A stretch of DNA of 31,782 nt from Bacilli bacterium (GTDB taxonomy: Bacteria > Bacillota_I > Bacilli_A > RF39 > UBA660): positions 1 through 31,782 of the forward strand of contig JAILQR010000093.1 of assembly GCA_024698845.1 (NCBI GenBank), written 5' to 3'. How positions within the stretch are numbered: position 1 is the first letter of the stretch; each line of letters opens with the position of its first letter. Shown one piece after another: positions 1 through 8,400 of the stretch. The notes under the pieces were generated by a model. The model was not told where the DNA came from. It did no database searches and was given only the letters and a program-made list of their open reading frames with translations. The translations under genes were made by a program, and so were the position numbers.

Positions 1-277
<277 letters not shown>

Positions 278-395
278 AAAGATTCTATTTCTAAAATCTA
301 TTAAATTTAGTTTAATCTAAGCTACTCAATAAATTGACTTTTCTTACTTAGTTTTCAAAGATCATTTCAGCACCTTTTTTTCTCGGTGCACTAGT

Positions 396-424
396 AATAT
401 ATCAAACCTAAAAGTTAAAGTCAA
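396..424 (-). promoter_or_regulatory. rRNA operon promoter with leader
   Basis: On the minus strand TTGACT (rc of 419-424) and TATATT (rc of 396-401) are separated by exactly 17 bases. A/T tracts directly upstream (425-450) would suit an UP element. The leader between promoter and 16S holds a GCACC/GGTGC hairpin (370-389) and a boxA-like antitermination stretch, TCTTTGAAAAC, near 350-362, as is usual before 16S genes of Bacillota. Confidence 0.85.
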
Positions 425-445
425 CACTTTTTTTTAACTTTTTTT

Positions 446-504
446 CAAAAAAACGACATTTTTTGTAAAATGCCTATTTTACAAGGCAAAAATGGTTCGT
501 TTTC
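446..504 (-). terminator. Terminator of the DUF402 gene
   Basis: A long imperfect hairpin, with inner stem TTGTAAAAT/ATTTTACAA and outer arms AACGA/TTCGTT, is followed on the minus strand by a run of T. It separates the DUF402 gene from the rRNA promoter immediately downstream. Confidence 0.7.
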
Positions 505-558
505 ATATCACTATTAATATAATTTATGCAAAAAAAATAAAAAAATGTTTAAATTTTT

Positions 559-1095
559 TTATTTATTTTTTGCAAGTTTTAAATACTTGTCATAATACAT
601 TGAAACAGTTTCTTTACTAAATGGAAATTCATTTCTCTTTTTTATCTCAATTAATCTTGATAATTCCTTTTTTAAAATATGATCAAGTTCATCAGAATAA
701 CTCATTATCTTTTTATGATAATTATATTCATTTCGATCTAGAACTCTAAATCCTCCATCTGGAAAAACTCGAAGATCTAAATCATAATCGATATATTTTA
801 TTGCATTATCTTCAATTATAAATGGAGATGCAATATTACAATAAAAGAACAATCCATGTTTCTTTAACTGTCCGATTATATTAAACCAACTATGGCGGTA
901 GAAAAACAGAATTGCCGTTTCCTTAGTTCGATGACTTCTACCATCACTTTCTGTAAGTTTAGTTCGATCATTTGCACAAACTAAAATTTCATCACTTACA
1001 TCAAGAACAATAGCCTCGTCACTAATACGGTCTATTTTACCATTATGTTTATAACAATGGATCGTTAGTCTATCGCCGACTTTTACATTATTCAT
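559..1095 (-). CDS. DUF402 family protein (YgaC/Ntdp-type nucleoside di-/triphosphatase-like)
   Basis: The protein has 178 residues from the chosen start, close to the length of Bacillus YgaC and staphylococcal Ntdp, whose DUF402 beta-barrel hydrolyses nucleoside tri- and diphosphates with metal ions. Recognisable parts are the N-terminal barrel entry KVGDRLTIHCYKHNG, the core FFYRHSWFNIIG, the acidic YIDYDLDLRVFPDG motif expected to bind metal, and a C-terminal helical SYSDELDHILKKE segment. The frame is open for 17 more codons upstream, but a TTGTAC-17-TATAAT promoter lies inside that extension and a GGAAGAGG ribosome site precedes the ATG at 1095, so the shorter start is used. It is a single-gene unit with its own terminator. 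Family placement is by motif recognition; the phosphatase activity is inferred from the family. Confidence 0.85.
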   Translation of the reverse strand: MNNVKVGDRLTIHCYKHNGKIDRISDEAIVLDVSDEILVCANDRTKLTESDGRSHRTKETAILFFYRHSWFNIIGQLKKHGLFFYCNIASPFIIEDNAIKYIDYDLDLRVFPDGGFRVLDRNEYNYHKKIMSYSDELDHILKKELSRLIEIKKRNEFPFSKETVSMYYDKYLKLAKNK

Positions 1096-1117
1096 AATCG
1101 ATCCTCTTCCTATGTCC

Positions 1118-1146
1118 ATTATAACAGGTAATAAAAAAAAGTACAA
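1118..1146 (-). promoter_or_regulatory. Promoter of the DUF402 gene
   Basis: TTGTAC (rc of 1141-1146), a 17-base spacer and TATAAT (rc of 1118-1123) on the minus strand. Transcription would start near 1111, downstream of the longest possible start codon, which fixes translation at 1095. Confidence 0.8.
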
Positions 1147-1156
1147 ACATATAAAA

Positions 1157-1193
1157 AAGCTATATGTCTAGTTCGAAAGAACTTCTATAGCTT
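1157..1193 (-). terminator. Terminator of the S41 peptidase gene
   Basis: Stem AAGCTATA/TATAGCTT with an inner AGTTC/GAACT stem, followed by a T run on the minus strand. The hairpin contains the last codons and the TAG stop of the peptidase gene. Confidence 0.85.
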
Positions 1194-2355
1194 TTAATAA
1201 TTGTGAATCGATAATCTTTGTAACATTTCCATTTACGTCTTTTTCTAAAGTTAAATCAACATCAACATCAGGAGTTATTCCTTTTTTATCAATGTTAGTT
1301 CCATTCGGTGTATACCACTTAGCTGAAGTATACTTTGCCATAGAACCATCTATTAGTGAAATTGTTTGTTGTACTTTGCCTTTTCCATATGACGTTTTGC
1401 CAACGATAGTTGCTCCATAGCTTTCTTTTAGAGCACTTGCAACAATCTCTGCTGCAGATGCAGTATTTTCATCCACTATAACAACTATCTTATAATTAGT
1501 TTTAGCTTTTGTCTTGTCTTTTACAATATCATTTAGCTTCTTACTTTTTAAAGAGTATATTACCTTACCTTTTTCTAGAAATAAGCTAGAAACATCCTCA
1601 GCTGCATTTAGAAAGCCTCCTGAATTGCTTCTTAAATCAATTATAAGCGAGCTAATATTCTTATCTTTTAATTCATCAAGTGCATCGCTTACTTGGTTTG
1701 CAACTGTAGATGAGAATGTAGCTATCCTAATATAACCAATTGATGTATCATCAAGTACCTTGCTAGATATAGCAGGTACATATAGTTTTTCAGTAGAAAG
1801 TTCGAAAGTCAATTCCTCATTGTTTCTACTGACAGAAATTGTCATATTACCTTTTGATGATTTAATTCTTTTTGCAACTTCATCAGCACTTACATCTGTG
1901 ACATCAATTCCATTAATTCTAATTATTATATCTCCATTAAGTAGTCCAGCTTTTTCAGCGGGAGATTTAGAAAATACTTCTTTAATCATATGATCTTCAA
2001 TTAAAATACCAATACCTTTATATTCACCAGTTAAGGCATCATTTAACATACTAGTTTGATTAATATCCATATAAGTTGTATAGTTATCACCTAGATAATC
2101 AAGCATACCTTTAATAGCAGCTTCAATCATTTCATTTTTATTGATATCCTCATAATACTCTTCATTAACTGAAGAATATACTTCTAAAAATTGTCTTAAA
2201 GCAACATCGCCTTCAACATTTTTATATGAGATACCAGTACTTTTACTATATGATGAATAAACAATTATACCAGCGGTTAATCCTGATATAACAGCAGTAA
2301 CAACCATTATAATAATAATAGTAGATAATTTTATGTAAGCTTTTTTTACATTCAT
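1168..2355 (-). CDS. S41 family C-terminal processing peptidase (CtpA/CtpB-like), membrane-anchored
   Basis: The product is 395 residues from the ATG at 2355. Residues about 10-33 are an N-terminal signal anchor, followed by an extracytoplasmic helical cap (50-100), a PDZ domain (about 112-190) with the carboxylate-binding loop YKGIGILIE and SPAEKAGLLNGD, and the S41 catalytic core. The serine of TASAAE (Ser300) and the lysine of SYGKGKVQQ (Lys325) are present and 25 residues apart, the spacing of the Ser/Lys dyad of Bacillus CtpB. It should therefore be an active serine protease trimming C-termini of exported proteins; substrates are unknown. The open frame extends 29 codons further up, into the terminator and coding end of the preceding gene, which is rejected in favour of MNVKKAYIK. 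A TG-extended -10 (TGTTATATT) lies in the short gap upstream. Confidence 0.93.
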   Translation of the reverse strand: MNVKKAYIKLSTIIIIMVVTAVISGLTAGIIVYSSYSKSTGISYKNVEGDVALRQFLEVYSSVNEEYYEDINKNEMIEAAIKGMLDYLGDNYTTYMDINQTSMLNDALTGEYKGIGILIEDHMIKEVFSKSPAEKAGLLNGDIIIRINGIDVTDVSADEVAKRIKSSKGNMTISVSRNNEELTFELSTEKLYVPAISSKVLDDTSIGYIRIATFSSTVANQVSDALDELKDKNISSLIIDLRSNSGGFLNAAEDVSSLFLEKGKVIYSLKSKKLNDIVKDKTKAKTNYKIVVIVDENTASAAEIVASALKESYGATIVGKTSYGKGKVQQTISLIDGSMAKYTSAKWYTPNGTNIDKKGITPDVDVDLTLEKDVNGNVTKIIDSQLLKAIEVLSN

Positions 2356-2408
2356 TAGTATCCCACTTTCTCTTCTAATTAGAAATATAACATAATAAAT
2401 AAAAAAAA

Positions 2409-2429
2409 GAAAGTTTATATTAAACTTCC
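2409..2429 (-). terminator. Terminator after the membrane protein gene at 2420-2914
   Basis: A 9-bp stem (AAGTTTA/TAAACTT plus a G-U and a G-C pair) with a 3-base loop is followed by eight T on the minus strand. It overlaps the TAA stop of the gene. Confidence 0.75.
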
Positions 2430-2914
2430 TTGTTAAGTACATTAGCTATGTTTTCGTTACCTTCAACAAACTCTACTATTTTATTTTTCTTAACCTTTAT
2501 TAGAGTAGTTCCCTTTAATTTAAGGTTATCTATAGAATCAGTTTGATAACTAGATTCTTTAGAAATAAATTTTTTGTTGAACTCATTATCTAAATCCGCA
2601 GTGTAAAGAGGTAAACTATTTTTACCTGAATTATAATCTGAGGCTTTATTCATTATATATGTATTAGCAACGTCTTTTGAATCTAAAGCAAGAACATAAT
2701 ATTCCTCATCTGCTCTTTGAAGTAGCGTACCAAGAATAATTGATTCATATTGAACCTTACCTTCATTATTAGTTCTTTTAATTTTTTCTTCTTTATTAAA
2801 TACTGTTGTAGTTAAAAAATACATTCCGAAAAATAATATAACCAAAACCGCAAGTATTTTAATAAAACTTCTAATTTCTTTTTGTTCTTCTGAGTAATAT
2901 TTTTCCTTTTTCAT
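2420..2914 (-). CDS. Single-pass membrane protein of unknown function
   Basis: The protein is 164 residues from ATG 2914, which follows AGGTGA by six bases; a GTG three codons earlier would lie inside that ribosome site and is rejected. A short charged cytoplasmic head (KKEKYYSEEQKEIRSFIK) is followed by one transmembrane helix (LAVLVILFFGMYFLTTTVF, about 21-40) and an exported domain of roughly 120 residues. That domain is rich in Asp, Lys and Asn, includes LLQRADEEYYVLALD, and ends in a TTLIKVKKNKIVEFVEG strand. The ending is reminiscent of the last strands of thioredoxin-like accessory proteins, but no CxxC is present and I do not assign a family. It has its own promoter and terminator. 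Confidence 0.8.
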   Translation of the reverse strand: MKKEKYYSEEQKEIRSFIKILAVLVILFFGMYFLTTTVFNKEEKIKRTNNEGKVQYESIILGTLLQRADEEYYVLALDSKDVANTYIMNKASDYNSGKNSLPLYTADLDNEFNKKFISKESSYQTDSIDNLKLKGTTLIKVKKNKIVEFVEGNENIANVLNKEV

Positions 2915-2934
2915 TAAAATCACCTGATAGGTAA

Positions 2935-2963
2935 ATTATACAAAAAATAAAAAAGGAAAGCAA
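2935..2963 (-). promoter_or_regulatory. Promoter of the membrane protein gene at 2420-2914
   Basis: TTGCTT (rc of 2958-2963), a 17-base spacer and TATAAT (rc of 2935-2940) on the minus strand. The -35 box lies within the terminator hairpin of the upstream lipoprotein gene, so the two signals share sequence. Confidence 0.75.
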
Positions 2964-2975
2964 CTACTTGCTTCC
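2955..2975 (-). terminator. Terminator of the interrupted lipoprotein gene
   Basis: Stem GGAAGCAA/TTGCTTTCC with one bulge and a four-base loop, followed on the minus strand by TTTTTTA. It begins at the TAG stop of the lipoprotein gene. No terminator is visible between the recombinase stop and this point, so in the integrated state it probably also ends the recombinase transcript. Confidence 0.75.
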
Positions 2976-3707
2976 ACTTACACTCTTCGCATCAGTTATA
3001 GATGATGCAACAGAAATCATCTCACTTTTTGTTAAAGTATTACTAGTTAGATAGTAGTCTATATTATCTTTGTTCCACTTAATATAATTGGAGCTAACAA
3101 CACCAATAGTATCATTTATAAATGCAATATCTCCATAAACAGGTGTTACTGAAAATTCATCAGATATTTTAGACGCTTCTTCTATTAAAGTAAAAGGTTT
3201 TTCACCAGTAAATGTTAAAATAACTCTTTTTGATAATTCGTCACCTATCTTTTCACTACTAGTTAAGTACGTATTGCCAGGTAAATATAAAGGATATATG
3301 ACATCATCTAATACATTTAGAGTTGTTTTTTCACAATTTGTTCCCTCACATACTTCCTCTTTATTAGAAATATATTCATCAATTTTAAAGTATTTATCAT
3401 CTATATTCTTATTTAAATTAATTTTACTAAACTTAACTATAATTTCTTTCTTGTTATCAACATTATAAACTTCAACTTTTTTTAGTTTGTTATTACTATC
3501 AAAATAAATCTTTTCATACTTTAATTCACTATTGTTGGGATAGTTAACCATTGATTTTATAACACTATATTTTCCTTCTGTATAATATTTTGATTTGGAA
3601 TCTACTCTTATATCATTAAGTAATGATGATAATAAATAACTTTGAGATGAATTATCCGGCCATGAACTTTCAAATTTAAAGCTCTTATTTAGAGATGGTG
3701 TTATTAC
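2964..3707 (-). pseudogene. Interrupted lipoprotein gene, 3' part (LolA-fold/GerS-like family)
   Basis: This is the C-terminal 246 codons of a gene whose 5' part lies 18 kb away at 21866-22144. The frame is open without a break from the recombination site (GTA codon at 3705-3707) to the TAG at 2964. It reads ITPSLNKSFKFESSWPDN directly after the junction and then a beta-rich domain ending in SSITDAKSVSGSK. The first ATG in this part (3549-3551, MVNYPNNS) has no ribosome site and falls in the middle of a conserved beta strand, so it is not a natural start. The joined protein has 338 residues with an N-terminal lipobox. The regular alternation of strands (EKIYFDSNNKLKKVEVYN) suggests the LolA/LppX-like fold of GerS-type lipoproteins, a tentative family call. 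As it stands the gene is split; excision of the element would repair it. Confidence 0.85.
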
Positions 3708-3726
3708 ATAGGCACAGTAAAGTTAT
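3697..3726. other. Left attachment site of the element (hybrid attP/attB)
   Basis: The site joins a host half, GGTGTTATT (3697-3705), to an element half, ATAGGCACAGTAAAGTTAT (3708-3726), across AC (3706-3707; GT on the minus strand). The element half is the mirror of the one at 21851-21869 with one mismatch in 19. The recombinase coding end lies in it: CCT ATG TAA, where the G and T of the crossover are the last base of ATG and the first of TAA. Confidence 0.88.
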
Positions 3727-5257
3727 AAAAAATATTTATATTTCTGTCTTCATCGATTTCTATCCTGTTTATAAGCTTTAATATAAGTTTCCTATCAATT
3801 TTATTATTTTTTAAATCACTCACAAGTTCATCAAGTATAGATATATCATTTTTATCGTAACGCTTAAGTTCTTCTTCCAACTTTATGTTTTCAGTTTCTA
3901 TAAGTTTAATTTGCTCTTGGAACTTATCATATTGTCTACTAAATAAGTCATCACTGATTTTCTTATCAAGTTTATCATTATATATAATATCTATTTTATT
4001 GTTGATAATTAGTAGTTCATTATTATTATGTATTATTTTTTGGCGAAGTATATCGTTTTTACATTTTGCCATTTTACTATTTTCTAATCTTAATTTAAGC
4101 AAATCGAAATCGACATAATTTAGATGCTTTTTTATATCATCAAGTATTAAAAATTCTATATCCTCATATTTAACATTATGTGGGGAACATAATTTTTCGT
4201 TTTTTCTTTTTATATAATAACTACATGTTCCATAAATATAATTATTGGTACTTCCACAAACATTTCTAAAAGTAATTTTATGTCCACACTCACTGCAATA
4301 AATAAGTCCACGTAATAGCAAGTTATTAGTTATGTTATTAACACAGCTTATATGTTTATTTATTTCAAAAATACTCTTAGCCTGGTTAAAAACTTGTTCA
4401 CTTATAATATTAGGAACAACATTTTTTGATATAATCCACTCTTCTTTAGATGTTCTTATTCTCTTTTTAGATTTATAACTTACTTTTCTTTGTTTTCCTT
4501 GAACTAAATTACCAATATATATTTCATTCTTTAGAATCGAATTAACTGTTCTTTGCGACCACACACCAATATGATTACACTTTGATCTAATATTCATATT
4601 TTTATTGACACTTGGTGTTGGAATTTTTTCTAAAGTTAATATGTTGCATATTTTAGATATACTGTATCCTTCTATAAATAGATTAAAAATTCTTTTAACA
4701 ATTAAAGCTTCATCATTATTTATGATTAATTTATGATTATCAAGAGGATCTTTATTATACCCATAGGGAGCATAAGCTCCTATAAATAGTCCATTAACCT
4801 TTTTTATATATAGTGAACTTTTAATCTTGTTAGAGATATCTTTTACATACATATCATTAAATGCACTTTTAAAAACAAGCATGTCATTATTAGATGAATT
4901 AGAAAAAGTATCTATACCATCGTTTATAGCAACATATCTTATATTATGCTCTGGAAAATATTTTTCAACATAATATCCAAATTCAATATGATCACGTCCT
5001 AACCTAGATGTGTCTTTAGTTATTATCATATTTATCTTTTTAGATTCACAATCACGTATCATACGAGAAAAACTCAGCCTATTAAATGTTGTGCCAGATA
5101 CACCGTCATCAACATATTCATCTATGAAAGTAAGATTATTATCATTTATATATTTATGTATTAAATCACGTTGAGTTTTAATACTGCCACTTTCTCCTAA
5201 ATTTTCATCTTCTCTTGAAAGTCTTAAATAAATACCTACTTTATATTTATTATTCAT
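3704..5257 (-). CDS. Large serine recombinase (TnpX/TndX/integrase type)
   Basis: The 517-residue protein has the three-part build of large serine recombinases. The N-terminal resolvase catalytic domain (1-150) has the nucleophile Ser14 in YLRLSRED, with Arg12 and the Arg85/Arg88 pair in TSRLGRD. A recombinase DNA-binding domain (about 160-300) contains APYGYNKDP and WSQRTVNSILKNEIYIGN. A zinc ribbon has Cys321, Cys324, Cys345 and Cys357, followed by a coiled coil (about 385-470) that in this family controls directionality. All catalytic residues are present, so it is probably active. Its last codons lie on the left attachment site. The TAA stop is completed by host sequence; in an excised circle the frame would run on for 35 residues. 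The start follows GGAAGG and overlaps a possible 36-codon ORF by 8 bases. Predicted crossover dinucleotide: GT. Confidence 0.96.
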   Translation of the reverse strand: MNNKYKVGIYLRLSREDENLGESGSIKTQRDLIHKYINDNNLTFIDEYVDDGVSGTTFNRLSFSRMIRDCESKKINMIITKDTSRLGRDHIEFGYYVEKYFPEHNIRYVAINDGIDTFSNSSNNDMLVFKSAFNDMYVKDISNKIKSSLYIKKVNGLFIGAYAPYGYNKDPLDNHKLIINNDEALIVKRIFNLFIEGYSISKICNILTLEKIPTPSVNKNMNIRSKCNHIGVWSQRTVNSILKNEIYIGNLVQGKQRKVSYKSKKRIRTSKEEWIISKNVVPNIISEQVFNQAKSIFEINKHISCVNNITNNLLLRGLIYCSECGHKITFRNVCGSTNNYIYGTCSYYIKRKNEKLCSPHNVKYEDIEFLILDDIKKHLNYVDFDLLKLRLENSKMAKCKNDILRQKIIHNNNELLIINNKIDIIYNDKLDKKISDDLFSRQYDKFQEQIKLIETENIKLEEELKRYDKNDISILDELVSDLKNNKIDRKLILKLINRIEIDEDRNINIFYNFTVPM

Positions 5258-5360
5258 CTCTTATGTTACCTTCCAATATACTGTATAAATATTTATATAT
5301 TAATTCATTAATGTTAGTTCCATCAAAATTAATATTTACTACTTTATATATTTTCTTCAT
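5250..5360 (-). CDS. Possible 36-aa small protein overlapping the recombinase start
   Basis: The reading frame begins MKKIYKVVNINFDGTNINEL, continues as an amphipathic, Tyr/Leu-rich helix and ends RDE. Its TAA overlaps the recombinase ATG (ATGAATAA, 8 bases), the arrangement expected for translational coupling. No clear ribosome site precedes its ATG, and it is short, so it could be chance. If real it is the only other gene of the element and a candidate accessory or directionality factor; that role is speculation based on position only. Confidence 0.4.
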   Translation of the reverse strand: MKKIYKVVNINFDGTNINELIYKYLYSILEGNIRDE

Positions 5361-5399
5361 AAAACAAATTATGAAACATTTATAGATTTATACATATAA

Positions 5400-5431
5400 A
5401 AAATAGACAATTATTTCTAATTGTCTATTTT
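5400..5431 (-). terminator. Terminator of giant surface protein A
   Basis: Perfect 14-bp stem AAAATAGACAATTA/TAATTGTCTATTTT with a 4-base loop, ending in a T-rich tract on both strands. It separates giant gene A from the recombinase and suggests that the recombinase has its own promoter in 5258-5399 (a weak TTGATG-18-TAATAT can be read there) or depends on read-through. Confidence 0.9.
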
Positions 5432-5443
5432 AATTTAAGAATA

Positions 5444-8400
5444 TTATTTTCTTCTTTTTCTCATTATTACAACACCAGTAACAGAAAGTGTTGCAACAGC
5501 AAAGATACCAACATATAGCATAATGTCATCAAGTGTAATTGGATTATTTATTTTTGTATCTTCCTTAGTAGGTTCTACAATAGCTAAATCTTCTATATTT
5601 TTATAACCAAATGTTACTTCGATAACATCACTATTAACAGTTCCTTCAATATTATCTGGAAGTTCAACTAGTTCATAACCACTTGGAGTTACAGGTTTAT
5701 CAACCTTATATGGAGTAAACCATTTTTGAATAGATATAATAGGGTCTTTAATGTCTTTTCCTGTATCTATATCTACAAGTTTAGTTATAACTTTAGCATC
5801 CTTAACAACATATTCATAAAGGACTATTATTTCATCTTTATCTACTGTGCCAGTTGCATTAGATGGCATTCCTTTTAATTTATATCCATTTGGATCTTTT
5901 TCTAAAGGACTTGTTGTATATGTATCCCCATATTTTTTAGGAGTAACAATATCTTCAGTAAATTTTTCACCACTGTCTGGATCAATGTATCTAGCAATTA
6001 CATTACTGTCTTTTCTTACATAATAGTAAGTAACAGTAATACTGTCTGTTTCTACAGGTCCAGTAGCATTATCTGGAGTAGATACTAAGCTATAGTTAGT
6101 TGGAATTGGATCAAGAGCTACAGTAGTATAAGTGCTTCCATAAACAATTTCTTGAATATCATCATCAGCAACTTTTTGATTTGTATCTTGATCAATATAT
6201 CTTGTAGTTACTATTCCCTTTTGTGCTCTAAAGTAATATGTAATCGTAGTCATTTCATCAATAACTTCACCAGTTACTTCTCCATCAGTTCTTGATAGGA
6301 CATACGGAGCAGGAACACTATTTAAAGCAGGTGCTGTATAAGTTTCACCGTAATCATAATATGCTTGATCCTCATCTGCTATAGGATCACCTGTTTCTTC
6401 GTCTATATATTTTGTAATAACTAGGCCTTTATTTAATTTAGCATAGTAATAAATAATTTCTGTAAGTGGTTTTTCTAAGATACCACTTTCATCACCAACA
6501 TGACCAACAAGCTCGTATAAAGCAATTTGAATTGGGTTAGTAATGTAGTTATAACCTATTTCATGAACTTCACGAAGTTCATCAGCAAGGTTTGTATCAG
6601 TATTTTCTAATTTATAATTTACAACAAGTTCACCAGTTGGATTTTCATAGTTATAAATTACTTCTGTATTATCTTGTGCATAGAATCCTCGATAATTATC
6701 TGGGATTACATAATCTCCATTAGAATCTTTAACAAGATCATATGAAGTACTAATCTTAGGTTCTGTAATATATTCATCACCTATTTGACCAGCCATAATT
6801 TCATCACTATCAATTTTAATAGTTGTATTTTTTAAATAGTGATGAACTATTACTTTAGATGACCCCAAAGCAAATGTTACAACAATATTTTTGTTTTCTG
6901 TAACGTTAGTTAGCTTATCAAGTGTTACAATACCATCTTCGTCCGCATTATAACCTACAGATTTACCGTTGACTTTAACATCTTTAACATAGTAACCTAC
7001 ATCAGGTGTAATAGTTATGGTATTAGTGGTATCATCACCATACTTAACTGTTTCAACTTCGTAAGGATCATTACCTTCATATAAAGTATCGTTACCATTT
7101 GTAACTTTATAAGATCCACCAGCATTACTTTCTATATTTATATTAAACTTTTTACGTTTATTAAATAATTCTAGTGATACAGCAGCTGGAGTTTCTGGAA
7201 GAACTTCATCTGATAATTCGAATGTTGCAAATAATTGGCTTGTATCAAAATCAGTAGCTTGAGTTGCATATGGATATTCATCAACTACAGATTGAATGGT
7301 TTTACTACTAGATGTTAATGGAATAGATATTCTATTAGTATTTGTATCATAGTAGAAACCAGTGTAACTTGAAGCATTACCACTTACTGGATATTTATAT
7401 TGTTTAATCCATTCTACAGAAGAATCATTATTTACTTTATAGATTAATATATAATTACCAGAATTAATATGTACTTTTTCTCCACTTCGAAGTATTACAT
7501 CATGGTCTTCTAATGATCCGTTTAGGATGAATATATATCCATCATCAAGTTTATATGTATATTCTGGTCTTCCACCATAATTAACTCTTTTGTAGTCATT
7601 TGATGTATCATATTCTTCAAGTTTCTGAGCACTATATCTTGAAACTTCGATAATTTTAGATAAAGTACCATTTGCATCAAAGTGTGCAAGAATAATTTGG
7701 TTCTTCTTACTTGGTTCATCAGGAGTCTGTACTTTTAATGCATCTATATCAATTACATTAGATGTTGATGTTCCAAACATTCCATCAGTATATCTTTCAG
7801 CTGAAGTAATATAGTCAAATGAACCATCATCGTAGAAATTAAATATTGATTCATTTGATACATTGCTACCGTAAATATATGGAGTAGAATGATATGTCTT
7901 ATTAAATATTACAGGTTTTGCCCATAAAGCATTACCACTAGCATCAAATTTTCCAACTACCATATATTGGCCTCCACCAATATATAAAGATATTTCAACT
8001 TCAATTGTATTATCATCTAAATATCTTATTTCTGGATATGGTTCATATTGATCATAATAATATTTATTAGTAAATAAACTACTTGCGGCAGTTTCACCTA
8101 ATTGTTCAGTGTAGAATTCTAATAATTTATCATACATCTTATCCATTACTGGGAATGCAGATATAGAGTTTCCCTCTTTATCATATTTAACAACATATAC
8201 TTCACCATGAGTAGTTTCATTTGTTACAAACTCACCATTATCAAGTTCTATACCATATATGCTATAAGAATTTCTTCCACTAAGATATGCAAGTTTAACA
8301 AATCCGTTACTGTTTGAATCAAAAGCACTGTATTTATACGCATTTGGATAAGACATTGTATATGTATACTGATTATGATAATTTTCATCATCATCTTTTA

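Noticed and set aside
2964..3551. A free-standing 195-aa gene starting at ATG 3551
   Set aside because: There is no ribosome site, the same frame stays open for 51 codons upstream to the attachment site, and it joins exactly in frame with the lipoprotein start at 21866-22144.
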